Assembly (NCBI RefSeq): GCF_000479005.1
Contig: NZ_AWXC01000041.1
Location: forward strand, 1-64,000
Direction of reading: 5' to 3'
DNA from: Prevotella sp. BV3P1
GTDB lineage: Bacteria; Bacteroidota; Bacteroidia; Bacteroidales; Bacteroidaceae
Length of the DNA: 64,000 bases
Made by a program: the position numbers and the translations under genes
In this document: positions 25,100 to 35,391 of the stretch, in pieces
Position numbering within the stretch: the first letter of the stretch is position 1
Layout: the number at the start of each line of letters is the position of its first letter
Notes under the pieces: generated by a model
Seen by the model: the letters and a program-made list of their open reading frames with translations, nothing else
Database searches by the model: none
What the model was told of the DNA's origin: nothing

Positions 25100-25999
25100 T
25101 TATACCAAATGTTTGATGAGGTCTTCCCGCTCACCGGGCAGCATGTCGATGACAGGAAGCTCCACCATTGTGTAACATCCTGGCTGTTGGCGCATGCTGG
25201 CGCGTGCCACGTTGACCAATACTTGTGCGGTGAGCGCAGGGTTGTTGATGCTCATGCTGAACTCCATGCGCTGGTTTTGCGTGGTACCGCTCACTCCCTT
25301 GCGCACCAAGTGTACGCCATGTCCCATGTCACGCACCGCGTCGACCGACTCAACGGCCATGACATGCGTTTCGTCGTGTGCGAAATAGGGGTCGGCCTTG
25401 ATTTCCTTGGTCACCTCATCGAGTGTGGCACCGTCTTCCAACTCCACGTATACCATGCGTCGGTGGATGCCCTCGCCCAATGGAATGGTCATCGACAGCG
25501 CATTCTTCACACCCTTCTTGCTGCGGGCGCACACGCTGTGTCCCATCGACATGCCTGGCCCGAAGTTGGTGTAGCTAAGACCTTTGGGTGCCAAGCTCTG
25601 CATCAGCGTGCGCACAATGGAGTCGGATCCCGGATCCCATCCCGCACTAATGACGCTCACCGCATGGTGCTGCTTGCACAAGGGCATTAAGGCAGCGCGG
25701 TAATCAACGATGTCTGTGTGGATATCAAAGCTGTCCACGGTGTTGATGCCAAGGGGTAAAATCTGCTGGGCGTGCTCCAGACAGCTGCGTGTGGGTGTCG
25801 CCAGGATGGCCACGTCCACGTCTGTCAGCTCTTTTATATCCTTCACAACCTTGTAAGCGGCCAACTCGGCTGGTTTGTTCTCAGCACCCTGGCGGCGTAC
25901 GATGCCAGCTATCTCAAAATCTTCTGCGGCCTCCAATGCCTGAACGGCATAGTGACCTATGTTGCCGTAGCCTACTACGGCGGCTCTGATTTTCGTCAT
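25100..25999 (-). CDS. ddh: Meso-diaminopimelate D-dehydrogenase
   Basis: 299 residues from ATG at 25999 (MTKIRAAVVGYGNIGHYAVQ). The frame stays open for 44 further codons upstream, but those overlap the promoter and do not resemble the family. The NADPH-dependent enzyme converts tetrahydrodipicolinate and ammonia directly to meso-diaminopimelate, a one-step route to peptidoglycan and lysine precursors. Rossmann GYGNIG is at 9-14. Other family words are FDIHTDIVDYR, SAGWDPGSDSIVRTL and GPGMSMGHSVCARSKKGVKNALSMT. Length is as expected. Monocistronic, divergent from ruvA. This is the second oxidoreductase of the NAD(P)-Rossmann type in the window; it is not homologous in function to the one at 3.7 kb. 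Confidence 0.95.
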   Translation of the reverse strand: MTKIRAAVVGYGNIGHYAVQALEAAEDFEIAGIVRRQGAENKPAELAAYKVVKDIKELTDVDVAILATPTRSCLEHAQQILPLGINTVDSFDIHTDIVDYRAALMPLCKQHHAVSVISAGWDPGSDSIVRTLMQSLAPKGLSYTNFGPGMSMGHSVCARSKKGVKNALSMTIPLGEGIHRRMVYVELEDGATLDEVTKEIKADPYFAHDETHVMAVESVDAVRDMGHGVHLVRKGVSGTTQNQRMEFSMSINNPALTAQVLVNVARASMRQQPGCYTMVELPVIDMLPGEREDLIKHLV

Positions 26000-26106
26000 A
26001 ATTGATTTTCTTTTCATGTATTGCGCCCGGCTGGGGGTGATTATCCATGCCCTTGCCGAACCCGTTAAACAATCTTTTTTATGTTTGTAAATATGATAAT
26101 CGTTCG

Positions 26107-26114
26107 CAAAATTA
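26107..26114 (-). promoter_or_regulatory. -7 box (TAATTTTG) of ddh
   Basis: Exact TAnnTTTG on the minus strand with a TTTG about 18 bp upstream; leader about 100 nt. It supports the short start at 25999. Confidence 0.55.
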
Positions 26115-26209
26115 TAAATTTCTCCAGACAAACAAAGATGATTTAAAAGGATAATCGCATTTTTTACATTTCTTTGAATGTTGCAAACCCTTTTTGGTTA
26201 TAAAAACAA

Positions 26210-26297
26210 GTCATTGAGTTTGGTGTGCAAACCCATAGACTTTGGCCTTTAAACCCAATGCTTTTGCCACCCAAACTCAATGCTCTAAAACCCCCAA
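26210..26297. repeat. Array of four 22-nt repeat units (locus 3)
   Basis: Units start at 26210, 26232, 26254 and 26276, an exact 22-nt period. The words are CATTGAGTTTGG, CATAGACTTTGG, CAATGCTTTTG and CAATGCTC, each of the first three units ending in CAAA or TAAA. It has the same orientation as locus 1 and lies in the divergent gap between ddh and ruvA. Confidence 0.85.
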
Positions 26298-26435
26298 TGC
26301 CATGTGTTGAAAATGTCGCCCGTATGCGTGAGCGGTTGGATGGCGGCTGCATGGTGTGTTCATTCTTTCCATGCGCCACGCAATAAGCGGGCGGTTGCTG
26401 CGTTATCTCTATCGTATATATACACATTATAACAT

Positions 26436-27050
26436 ATGATAGAATACATCAGGGGTGAATTGACCGAATTAACTCCCGCACTGGCTGTGCTCGAAGCCGC
26501 AGGTGTGGGGTATGGATTGAACATCTCGCTGAACACCTACAGCGCCATTCAGGGTAAGAAAGAGGTGAAGTTGTATGTGCATGAATCGCTGGTGACGGGC
26601 GGACGTGATGACAATTTCACGCTCTACGGCTTCTTCTCGAAGCAGGAACGCGAGTTGTATCGCCTGCTTATCACCGTGTCTGGCGTGGGTGCCAACACGG
26701 CGCGGATGTTTTTGTCCACCCTCTCGCCCGCCGAGTTGTGCAACGTTATCGCCAATGGTGACGAGCGGATGTTAAAGGCCGTCAAAGGTATTGGACTGAA
26801 AACGGCACAGCGCATCATCGTAGATCTGCGCGATAAAATCGTGAGCAGCGGCATTGCCACCGAGCTGCATGTAAGCAGTGAGCCTGCAACGGCGGTGGAT
26901 GCCAGCATCCGTGACGAGGCGGTGAGTGCGCTCACCATGCTGGGTTTCTCGCCCGCTCCCAGTGCCAAAGTGGTGGAGGGCATCTTGAAAGCCGACCCAT
27001 CGCTGCCGGTAGAGCAGGTGGTGAAGTTGGCTTTGAAGCAAATCAAGTAA
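26436..27050 (+). CDS. ruvA: Holliday junction branch migration protein RuvA
   Basis: 204 residues, normal length. RuvA binds four-way junctions as a tetramer and loads the RuvB motor. Domain I starts [28 protein letters not shown]. Domain II has the tandem helix-hairpin-helix motifs [20 protein letters not shown] and [20 protein letters not shown]. Domain III has [15 protein letters not shown], which contacts RuvB. sprA follows after 41 bp, the arrangement widespread in Bacteroidota. No clear TAnnTTTG promoter was found in front; the 22-nt array lies 138 bp upstream. Confidence 0.97.
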   Translation: MIEYIRGELTELTPALAVLEAAGVGYGLNISLNTYSAIQGKKEVKLYVHESLVTGGRDDNFTLYGFFSKQERELYRLLITVSGVGANTARMFLSTLSPAELCNVIANGDERMLKAVKGIGLKTAQRIIVDLRDKIVSSGIATELHVSSEPATAVDASIRDEAVSALTMLGFSPAPSAKVVEGILKADPSLPVEQVVKLALKQIK

Positions 27051-27091
27051 GCGTGCCGTGGTGAAGTACGTGTCAATCGCGTTAGGTCAGC

Positions 27092-30000
27092 ATGCGAAAT
27101 AAAAGGCGCATATATGGTTTTGTTGTGACATTGCTCGTCATGAGTATGGCGAGTTATGCCATGCGTATGCCCTTTTGGCAAGACAACCGCACGCGGAAAA
27201 CCACCAGGCAACAGCCTCAGAAGCAGACAAAACCGCAGCGGAAAGACACCATCAACATCAAGGCGCAGCCCCAGTTGGACGATGAACTCAACATCCCCGA
27301 TTCGTTGTTGCATCCACGTTGGAAGATTCAGCGCACGCTCCCGGTGACGATTGACGACCTGAATCAGAGTCCATTAGACTTGAAACGTCCCCAAAACCTA
27401 CAGCAAGATGTGATTTACAACGATACGCTTGACCGGTATATCATCGGCTCGAAAATCGGTGCGGCGTGGCTCAACGCACCCATCATGATGACGCCGGAGG
27501 AGTATCGGGCATGGAGTGAGAAACGACTTTTCGACCAATATTTCCGCTCGAAGAACGCAGAAATATTTGAAAACAAAGGGAAAGAGAAGTTCGACTTCAC
27601 CGACATGCACTTTGAACTGGGGCCCGCTGAGAAGATATTCGGCCCGGGCGGCGTGCGCATCAAGACGCAGGGAACGGCCGAACTGAAGTTTGGCGGCACG
27701 GTGAAGAAGATAGACAATCCCTCGTTACCTATCCGCAACCGCAAGATGACCACGATGAACTTTGACGAGAAGATTAATCTCAACGTCAATGGTCGGGTGG
27801 GTGACAAGGTGAACATGAACCTTAACTACAACACCGACGCCACGTTTGACTTTGATGCGCAGAACCTTAAACTGAAATACGACGGCAAGGAGGATGAGAT
27901 TATCAAGCTGGTTGAGGGGGGCAACATATCGTTTCCGTCCAACTCTTCGTTGATCAAGGGCGCCAGTTCGCTGTTCGGTCTGCGCACAGACATGCAGTTT
28001 GGCAAGCTTAAGTTGCAGATGGTGGCCTCTCAGAAGAAGTCGGCCGACAAGAGTGTGTCATCGCGCGGTGGCGCACAGTTTACGCCGTTCGAGATTGATG
28101 TGGCCAATTATGAAGAGAATCGGCATTTCTTTTTGTCACAATATTTCCGTCAGACGTACGACGACAACATGAGGTCGCTGCCCAATTTGACATCGGGTGT
28201 GAAAATCAACCGGGTGGAAATCTGGGTCACCAACAATTCGGGTGTCACCACAAATACCCGTAACATCATCGCATTGACCGACCTGGGCGAGAACAAATAC
28301 ATCTCCAATGGCCTGTGGAACGCCACGGGACAGATGGTTCCCTCTAACAATGCGAATACCGAATACGGCACGTTGGTGGGGCAACTTGCGTCGGCACGCA
28401 ACATCGACCAGTCGACAACGGTGCTCGATGGGGGTGGACTTGTGGGCGGTGTAGACTATGAGAAGCTGGAACGCGCGCGCCTGTTGAACCCCTCTGAATA
28501 CACGGTCAACACGGCATTGGGGTATGTTTCGCTGCGTATGGGATTGCAAACCGACCAGGTGTTGGCCGTGGCGTACGAGTATACCTACGGTGGCGCCACC
28601 TATCAGGTGGGCGAGTTCGCCAGTGACGTGACCGACGTGAACGCGGCGTTGTTCGTCAAGTCGCTCAAAAATACCAGTAACAACCCACGGCAGGGCAACT
28701 GGAGGCTGATGATGAAGAACGTGTACGAGTTGGCCAGTAGGGTGGAGCGTGAGAAGTTTCGCTTGGATGTGAAGTTCCAAAGTGATACTGCCGGCGTTTA
28801 TCTTACCTATATTCCCGAGCCTCAAGTGAAAGACCAACCCATCATACGACTGCTGGGTGCCGACCGATTGGATAACAACAACAAACCGCATAGCAACGGT
28901 TATTTTGACTTTGTGGAGGGTTATACGGTGAGCGATGGCCGTGTGTTCTTCCCCGTGGCAGAGCCTTTTGGGTCGTATATCCATCGCTATTTGGTGAGCA
29001 AAGGCGTGAATGAGGAGAAAGCCAAGCGGTATGCTTTCACCGAGTTGTACGATTCTACCAAGACCGTGGCCAAGCAAATCGCTGAGAAAAACAAGTATGT
29101 GCTGATGGGACAGTTCAGGGGTTCGGCGGCCAACGTCATCTCCTTGGGAGCCTACAACGTGCCGCAAGGGTCGGTTGTGGTGACGGCTGGCGGTGTTAGG
29201 TTGACCGAGAATGCCGATTACTCGGTTGACTATGCGGCTGGTGAGGTGACTATTTTGAACCAAAGTATTATCAATGCGGGGACAAACGTCAACGTTTCGT
29301 TGGAGAGTAACACCGACTTTGCGCAGGAACGAAAGACGATGTTCGGCGTGAACTGGGAGTACGATTTCAGCAAAGACCTGCAACTGAGTGGTACGTTGCA
29401 ACATCTTTCCGAACAAGCCTTAACCAACAAAGTGAACATGGGGTCAGAGCCGTTGAACAATACCCTGTGGGGAGTCAACCTAAACTGGAAGAAGGAAAGT
29501 CAGTGGCTCACCAATGTGTTGAACAAAATTCCATTCTTACACCTGACGCAACCATCGAACATCTCGCTCAATGCCGAGTTTGCACAGCTCATTGCAGGGC
29601 AAAGTCATGGTACGCAAGACAACGCTTCGTATCTCGATGACTTTGAGAATACGACCAACAAGATAGATGTTTCAACGCCAACATCATGGATTATGTCGAG
29701 TGTGCCATCGATGTTTCCCGAGTATAGTGACAAGACCACCCTGCGCAGTGGCTACAATCGGTCGCTCTTGGCTTGGTATACCATCGACCCATTGTTCACC
29801 CGTCGCAGCAGTTCTTTGACGCCAAAGCACATCAAGAGCGACTTGGAACAGCTGTCCAACCATTACGTCCGCGAGGTGTATGTCAGGGAGTTGTACCCCA
29901 AGCGCGACCAAAGTAGCTACAGTGGAGCCACCGCAACTCTCCCAATCTTGAACCTTGCGTACTATCCAAGCGAGCGTGGACCGTACAACTTCAACCCTGA

Positions 30001-33000
30001 TTTGACGGCAAAGGGGTTGCTCAACAATCCCAAACAGAAGTGGGGTGGCATGATGCGGAAGCTGGATTACAGCGATTTTGAATCGTCCAACATCGAATAT
30101 ATCGAGTTCTGGATGCTCGACCCGTTCATCTATACCCGCCAAGAAGGTACGGCCAGCGAGTACGGAGGCGACTTCTATATCAACCTGGGTGAGGTTAGCG
30201 AGGACATTCTTCATGACGGAAAGAAGTTTTATGAGAGTGGACTTCCCGTCGATGGAACGCAAACTTATATCACAACCCAATGGGGAAAGATTCCCACTCC
30301 GGCCACTGTGACGTATGCTTTTGCCACGAACAAAGGAGCAAGAGCATTGCAGGATTTGGGCTTCAACGGGTTGACAGACGAGGAAGAGAAAAACTTTGAG
30401 GCTTATCAAGACTTCTTGAAGCAGATTCAGGGCAAGGTAAGTCCGGACGTGTTCAATTCCATTTTGAACGACGTGGCTAACGATAACTATCATTATTTCC
30501 GTGGCCGCGACTACGATGAGATGCAGGCTTCCATTTTAAGACGGTACAAATACATCAATAATCCGCAAGGAAACTCGCCCGATACCGATACGCGCGGCGA
30601 GCGTTATGACACGTCGTACAAGGGTACACCCGACGTGGAAGACATCAATCAAGACTACACTTTGAACGAATACGAAAAGTATTTTCAGTATCATGTGTCC
30701 ATCCGTCCGGAAGACTTGGTTGTTGGAAAGAACTTCATTGTCGACAAACGTGATGCCATAGCGCCCCTAAGAAACAAGAAAAAGGAGCCAGTTACCTGGT
30801 ATCAGTTCCGCATTCCGATACGCGAATTCGAACGCCGTTTCGGCTCAATCTCCGACTTCACCAGCATCCGTTTCATGCGAATGTTCCTCACAGGGTTTGA
30901 AAAACCCATCGTATTGCGATTCGGTAGCCTGGATTTGGTGCGTGGAGATTGGCGCATATACGAACAACAACTCGATCCTGCGGGTTCCAATTCGGGCACC
31001 ATGTCAGTGAGTTCAGTCAATATAGAGGAGAACAATGACAAGACACCTGTCAACTATGTGTTGCCTCCTGGCATTAGAAGAGCGCAAGATCCCACACAAC
31101 GTCAGCTGGTTGAAGCCAACGAACAGGCGTTGGATATCGTGGTTTCAAATCTCGCTACGGGTGATGCCAAGGCGGTTTATAAGAACGCTTCAGTCGATCT
31201 GCGTCAGTATAAACGCCTGCAAATGTTCGTGCATGCCAACGCCATGGAGCAGAACACGACCAATTTGCAGGATGGTCAGTTGGCTGTTTTCGTACGTTTG
31301 GGCAATGATTACAAGAGCAACTACTACGAGTATGAGATACCCCTGAAGCTGACGGCACCCAAGGAATACAACCGCTACTCGTTGTCGGATGTGCGTGAAG
31401 TGTGGCCCGAAGAGAACATGTTGGACATTCCTTTGAAGCTATTCACCGATCTGAAACGGCAGAGAAACAAAGACAAAGCGCAAGGACAAGCATCGTATAA
31501 TCGGGTTTACACAAGCTACGATCCCGACAAACCCAACAACAAAGTCAGCGTGATGGGTAACCCTACGCTGGGTGAGGTGAAGACTATGATGATTGGTGTG
31601 CGCAACAAAGCGGGCGAAGTGAAGTCGGGTGAGGTGTGGGTCAATGAGCTTCGTTTGCTGGAATACAACAACGAAGGCGGTTGGGCGGCACAAGGTAACC
31701 TGAATGTACAGATGTCTGATTTCGGAACAGTCAATCTCCAAGGCCGCTATATGAGTGAAGGTTTTGGTGGATTGGAAGAGGGTGTGGCCCAAAGATCTAC
31801 CGATGATTACCAGAATTACAGCGTGACAGCCAACTTTGAACTGGGCAAATTCTTCCCCGAAAAAGCTCATGTAAGCGCACCTTTGTATTACAGTGTGCAG
31901 CAAGAACAGCTCAGTCCGAAGTACAATCCGCTGGACACAGACATGCGATTGAAAGATGCTTTGGACGCTGCCTCTAACCGTCAGGAGCGAGATTCGATAG
32001 AGAGCATCGCCGTGACCAAGACCACCAACACCAATTTCTCGTTGTCCAACGTGCGCGTGGGCATCCAAACCAAGCGTCACCCCATGCCTTACGACCCAGC
32101 CAACTTCTCGTTCTCGTACAGTCATTCGCATCGAAACACCAGCGGAGAAACCACGGTTTACGAGAAAGAAGACAGTTGGAACGGTAGCCTTTCATACAGT
32201 TGGACGCCCGTGTTCAAGCCTTTGGAGCCATTCAAGAAAATCAAGAACAAGAGTAAATGGTTTGACATTCTGAAGCGATTCGGCCTGAATTGGCTGCCGC
32301 AGAACATCGCCTTCAACACCGACATGATGCGCAACTACTACGAATTGCAAGAGCGTGACATGCAAGACCTTGGCGGTTCACAACTCCCATTGACCTTCAA
32401 TCAGCAGTTTATGTGGAACAGAGACTTCACGTTGCGTTGGGATCTCACCAAAAACATCCACATGAACTTCCAAAGTACCACCCAGGCAGAGATTGAAGAG
32501 CCTTATACCCCCGTTAACAAAGACCTGTATCCCGACCGCTATTCGGCCTGGAAAGACTCGGTGCGAACCAGCATTCGCAACTTTGGCACGCCGCTGGATT
32601 ACCGTCAACAGTTCTCCTTGTCGTATCAATTGCCGCTCAACCTCATTCCTATTTTCGACTGGGTGACCGCCGATGCCAACTACTCGTCCAACTATTCGTG
32701 GGTTCGTGGAACCCATTTAGAGGACGGTACGTCGCTCGGCAACATCGTCACAACCAACCGAAGGGTGAATGTCAATGGCCGTTTTGACCTGCAACGCTTG
32801 TACAATCACATTCCCTTCCTGAAAGCAACGAACGACCGATTCAACCGCGATCCGCAGCGCAACGCCACCAACCGCTCACGGTCATCGAGAATCGTTGGCA
32901 ACGATGGTAACCGAAACACCCAAAACAAGAATGCTCGGAACGCAGCCAGGCGTTCGGCACAAGATGCCCGAGCCGAGGCGCAAAAGAAACAATTACCCAA

Positions 33001-34720
33001 GAACAAGAAAGGATTTGAGCAGCAAATCACGCTCCTGCCCGACACCACCATCACCGTGAGCCACGGCAAAAAGAGCAAGCGGCTCATCGTTTCGGCCCGC
33101 ACGGAGGATGGCAAGACCTATCAGTTGAAGTACAAGAAGATTGATCCAAACGCCATCCGCATCAAGAATAAGGTCGATTCGGCCCTGAAACTCAAGATTA
33201 CCGTCTTACCGAAAGAGCCGCTGGAGAATAAAGGTTGGTACCGAACGGCACAGTCGGTGGCGCGCCTGTTGATGATGGTGCGCAACGTCAGTGTGAGTTA
33301 TCGCGACGACTACGCCATGGCGTTACCGGGATTCTTGCCGACGGTGGGCGATGCTTTCGGGCAGACCAAGGCACCAAGCGCGCTCTCGCCAGGCCTCGAC
33401 TTCGCCTTTGGTATGGTGGGTGACTCGTACATTGAGCGAGCCAGGGCAAACAATTGGCTGTTGATTTCCGACTCCATAGCCACGCCGGCCACGTCTAATC
33501 ACACGCAAGACCTGCAGCTGCGCATGACTTTGGAGCCTGTGCGTAACTTCAAAATCGATTTGAATGCCAGTCGCACGCAAACCACTTCAAGGAGCGTGCA
33601 ATACATGTATCAGGGCAACCCGATGACCCAAACCGGCAATTTCACCATGACCACCCTCTCGCTTCGCAGCGCCTTTGAGGGGATAGGTGACGCTGGCAAC
33701 GGTTTCCGCAGTAAGTCGTTTGATGATTTCTGCCGGTCGCTTGACGGCTTCCGTCAGCGGGTTGAGGCGCAATATGCGGGCTTTGTCTACCCCAAGGGCA
33801 CACCGCTGGCCGGCCAACCTTTCGAGGCTGCCAATGGTGGCGTAGACCGCTACAGCTCGGATGTCATGATACCCGCCTTCCTCTCCACCTACACCAGCAT
33901 GGGTGGTCATTCGCTCAACATCTTCCCTTCGTTGGCAAGACTGCTGCCTAACTGGACCATTCGGTACAGCGGTCTGGGCAAACTGCCTTGGTTCAGGGAT
34001 GTGTTCAAGAGCGTTACCCTCAACCATTCCTACAAAAGCATCTTCGCCATTGGGTCGTACAGCAGCTACAGCACCTTCCAAGAGTTTATGAACGGCTTGG
34101 GATTCGTCACCAATGCCACCACCGGAATGCCCGTCCCAAGCAGCATGTACAACGTTTCTGCGGTGAGCATCAACGAGGCCTTCTCGCCTTTACTGGGACT
34201 GGATGTCACGTTTAACAACAACTTGACCACCCGACTGGAATATCGGTCAACGCGCGTGTTGAACCTCAGTACCACGAGTGTGCAAATCAATGAGGCCGTC
34301 AGTCGCGACTGGGTGCTGGGCATGGCGTATAAGATTAACAACCTGGAGCTATTTGGCGGCAACAAACGACGTGTGGCTCGACGTACGAAGGGCAATGACC
34401 AGCAGCAGCAACAACAGCAAAACAGCAGCACCAGCAACCGCAACAGTACCAGGTCGAACCGTGACCTGAACATGCGTCTCGACCTAAGTTACCGCCGGCA
34501 GGCAGCCATCAGTAGGGACATTGCCACCATGACCAGTGCCGCAAGTAGTGGCAATACAGCCTTTCGGCTCCAGTTCTCGGCCGATTATACGCTGTCGCGC
34601 CTGCTCACCATGACCCTTTATTACGACCAGCAAACCAACACACCGCTACTCTCCAGCAGCAGTTTCCCAACAACCACTCATGATTTTGGCGTCAGTCTGA
34701 AGTTCAGTCTCACCCGATAA
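27092..34720 (+). CDS. sprA: SprA/Sov, outer-membrane translocon of the type IX secretion system
   Basis: 2542 residues. SprA is the giant 36-strand outer-membrane barrel through which type IX substrates pass. An N-terminal signal peptide (VVTLLVMSMASYA near residue 24) is followed by a basic linker. Long stretches of alternating strands run to the C-terminus, which ends in a typical barrel strand (FGVSLKFSLTR). Characteristic regions include FGPGGVRIKTQGTAELKFGG, the repeated LNYNTDATFDFDAQNLKL and the large central domain with YLDDFENT. A Lys/Arg/Asn-rich segment near 1916-1973 and a seven-glutamine run near 2436-2442 followed by Ser/Asn/Arg are low-complexity insertions. It follows ruvA by 41 bp. 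Secreted substrates with a type IX C-terminal domain are not encoded in this window. Confidence 0.97.
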   Translation: MRNKRRIYGFVVTLLVMSMASYAMRMPFWQDNRTRKTTRQQPQKQTKPQRKDTINIKAQPQLDDELNIPDSLLHPRWKIQRTLPVTIDDLNQSPLDLKRPQNLQQDVIYNDTLDRYIIGSKIGAAWLNAPIMMTPEEYRAWSEKRLFDQYFRSKNAEIFENKGKEKFDFTDMHFELGPAEKIFGPGGVRIKTQGTAELKFGGTVKKIDNPSLPIRNRKMTTMNFDEKINLNVNGRVGDKVNMNLNYNTDATFDFDAQNLKLKYDGKEDEIIKLVEGGNISFPSNSSLIKGASSLFGLRTDMQFGKLKLQMVASQKKSADKSVSSRGGAQFTPFEIDVANYEENRHFFLSQYFRQTYDDNMRSLPNLTSGVKINRVEIWVTNNSGVTTNTRNIIALTDLGENKYISNGLWNATGQMVPSNNANTEYGTLVGQLASARNIDQSTTVLDGGGLVGGVDYEKLERARLLNPSEYTVNTALGYVSLRMGLQTDQVLAVAYEYTYGGATYQVGEFASDVTDVNAALFVKSLKNTSNNPRQGNWRLMMKNVYELASRVEREKFRLDVKFQSDTAGVYLTYIPEPQVKDQPIIRLLGADRLDNNNKPHSNGYFDFVEGYTVSDGRVFFPVAEPFGSYIHRYLVSKGVNEEKAKRYAFTELYDSTKTVAKQIAEKNKYVLMGQFRGSAANVISLGAYNVPQGSVVVTAGGVRLTENADYSVDYAAGEVTILNQSIINAGTNVNVSLESNTDFAQERKTMFGVNWEYDFSKDLQLSGTLQHLSEQALTNKVNMGSEPLNNTLWGVNLNWKKESQWLTNVLNKIPFLHLTQPSNISLNAEFAQLIAGQSHGTQDNASYLDDFENTTNKIDVSTPTSWIMSSVPSMFPEYSDKTTLRSGYNRSLLAWYTIDPLFTRRSSSLTPKHIKSDLEQLSNHYVREVYVRELYPKRDQSSYSGATATLPILNLAYYPSERGPYNFNPDLTAKGLLNNPKQKWGGMMRKLDYSDFESSNIEYIEFWMLDPFIYTRQEGTASEYGGDFYINLGEVSEDILHDGKKFYESGLPVDGTQTYITTQWGKIPTPATVTYAFATNKGARALQDLGFNGLTDEEEKNFEAYQDFLKQIQGKVSPDVFNSILNDVANDNYHYFRGRDYDEMQASILRRYKYINNPQGNSPDTDTRGERYDTSYKGTPDVEDINQDYTLNEYEKYFQYHVSIRPEDLVVGKNFIVDKRDAIAPLRNKKKEPVTWYQFRIPIREFERRFGSISDFTSIRFMRMFLTGFEKPIVLRFGSLDLVRGDWRIYEQQLDPAGSNSGTMSVSSVNIEENNDKTPVNYVLPPGIRRAQDPTQRQLVEANEQALDIVVSNLATGDAKAVYKNASVDLRQYKRLQMFVHANAMEQNTTNLQDGQLAVFVRLGNDYKSNYYEYEIPLKLTAPKEYNRYSLSDVREVWPEENMLDIPLKLFTDLKRQRNKDKAQGQASYNRVYTSYDPDKPNNKVSVMGNPTLGEVKTMMIGVRNKAGEVKSGEVWVNELRLLEYNNEGGWAAQGNLNVQMSDFGTVNLQGRYMSEGFGGLEEGVAQRSTDDYQNYSVTANFELGKFFPEKAHVSAPLYYSVQQEQLSPKYNPLDTDMRLKDALDAASNRQERDSIESIAVTKTTNTNFSLSNVRVGIQTKRHPMPYDPANFSFSYSHSHRNTSGETTVYEKEDSWNGSLSYSWTPVFKPLEPFKKIKNKSKWFDILKRFGLNWLPQNIAFNTDMMRNYYELQERDMQDLGGSQLPLTFNQQFMWNRDFTLRWDLTKNIHMNFQSTTQAEIEEPYTPVNKDLYPDRYSAWKDSVRTSIRNFGTPLDYRQQFSLSYQLPLNLIPIFDWVTADANYSSNYSWVRGTHLEDGTSLGNIVTTNRRVNVNGRFDLQRLYNHIPFLKATNDRFNRDPQRNATNRSRSSRIVGNDGNRNTQNKNARNAARRSAQDARAEAQKKQLPKNKKGFEQQITLLPDTTITVSHGKKSKRLIVSARTEDGKTYQLKYKKIDPNAIRIKNKVDSALKLKITVLPKEPLENKGWYRTAQSVARLLMMVRNVSVSYRDDYAMALPGFLPTVGDAFGQTKAPSALSPGLDFAFGMVGDSYIERARANNWLLISDSIATPATSNHTQDLQLRMTLEPVRNFKIDLNASRTQTTSRSVQYMYQGNPMTQTGNFTMTTLSLRSAFEGIGDAGNGFRSKSFDDFCRSLDGFRQRVEAQYAGFVYPKGTPLAGQPFEAANGGVDRYSSDVMIPAFLSTYTSMGGHSLNIFPSLARLLPNWTIRYSGLGKLPWFRDVFKSVTLNHSYKSIFAIGSYSSYSTFQEFMNGLGFVTNATTGMPVPSSMYNVSAVSINEAFSPLLGLDVTFNNNLTTRLEYRSTRVLNLSTTSVQINEAVSRDWVLGMAYKINNLELFGGNKRRVARRTKGNDQQQQQQQNSSTSNRNSTRSNRDLNMRLDLSYRRQAAISRDIATMTSAASSGNTAFRLQFSADYTLSRLLTMTLYYDQQTNTPLLSSSSFPTTTHDFGVSLKFSLTR

Positions 34721-34893
34721 AATCTGACCATTTTTCTTGACAAAATCATCGCTCCCTGGTATTCATGGCGATGACCCGTGGCAGCCTTTTGGTATGCCGA
34801 TGAACTGTTGAGGGGCAAACCTTACGGCGTATAACCCGATTGTAAAAGAATGTAAATATCTGCATGTGAGCGGGGAAAACGTGAATAATTTCG

Positions 34894-34901
34894 TATTTTT
34901 G
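34894..34901 (+). promoter_or_regulatory. -7 box (TATTTTTG) before the small membrane protein-dacB pair
   Basis: Exact TAnnTTTG about 47 nt before the ATG at 34948, in the 227-bp gap after sprA. No matching TTG upstream. Confidence 0.5.
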
Positions 34902-34947
34902 CAGTTACAAACGATGTTCGTTTGTCCAAAAGGGCTAATATTTATAC

Positions 34948-35391
34948 ATGGCACAACGTGTTTTTCATCAACGACTCACCTTGGGATTTAAGTGTGGCTT
35001 AGCACTCTTTACGATGCTTGTCGTCTATCTTTTTTGGATTAAGCAAGCTATATTTGGGCTGTTGGTCGTTATCATCATCGTGGGCATGATTGAACGTGTG
35101 CTGCACACCACCTATACTTTTGCGTGTGTCAAACCCATTGACCGTGATGAGGAGATGGAATTTCTGTTGATAGACAAAGGGCGTTTTTCGCGAAGTCAGA
35201 GCGTCCCTCTTCGCGATGTCATACAATGTAGGGTGATGCACACCAATTTTGGACTATCTCATTATTTGCTTATCGAGTATGGTGCCCATCATTTGGTGGC
35301 GGTTCAACCCAAGGACGAACGGGCGTTTGTCGAAGAATTAACAAAGCGTCAGCAGGCGGAGGATGCGTCTTCCGCATTACAAAACACATGA
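34948..35391 (+). CDS. Two-helix membrane protein with PH-like cytoplasmic domain
   Basis: 147 residues. Two hydrophobic helices (about 16-30, GLALFTMLVVYLFWI, and about 35-48, GLLVVIIIVGMI) are separated by a tight turn. They are followed by a beta-rich domain with FLLIDKGRFSRSQSVPLRDVIQCRV and HYLLIEYGAHHLVAVQPKDERAFVEEL, which resembles bacterial PH-like (DUF304-type) domains. The last codons overlap the dacB start by 4 bp (ATGA), so the two are translationally coupled and perhaps both concern the envelope. The family call is tentative. Confidence 0.72.
   Translation: MAQRVFHQRLTLGFKCGLALFTMLVVYLFWIKQAIFGLLVVIIIVGMIERVLHTTYTFACVKPIDRDEEMEFLLIDKGRFSRSQSVPLRDVIQCRVMHTNFGLSHYLLIEYGAHHLVAVQPKDERAFVEELTKRQQAEDASSALQNT

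Noticed and set aside
26164..26427. 87-codon minus-strand open frame between ddh and ruvA
   Set aside because: Its codons are largely the 22-nt repeat units read backwards, so the frame is a by-product of the array.
28136..29416. 426-codon minus-strand frame within sprA
   Set aside because: Antisense shadow, very rich in His, Val and Arg as expected from reversed coding sequence; sprA frame is unmistakable.
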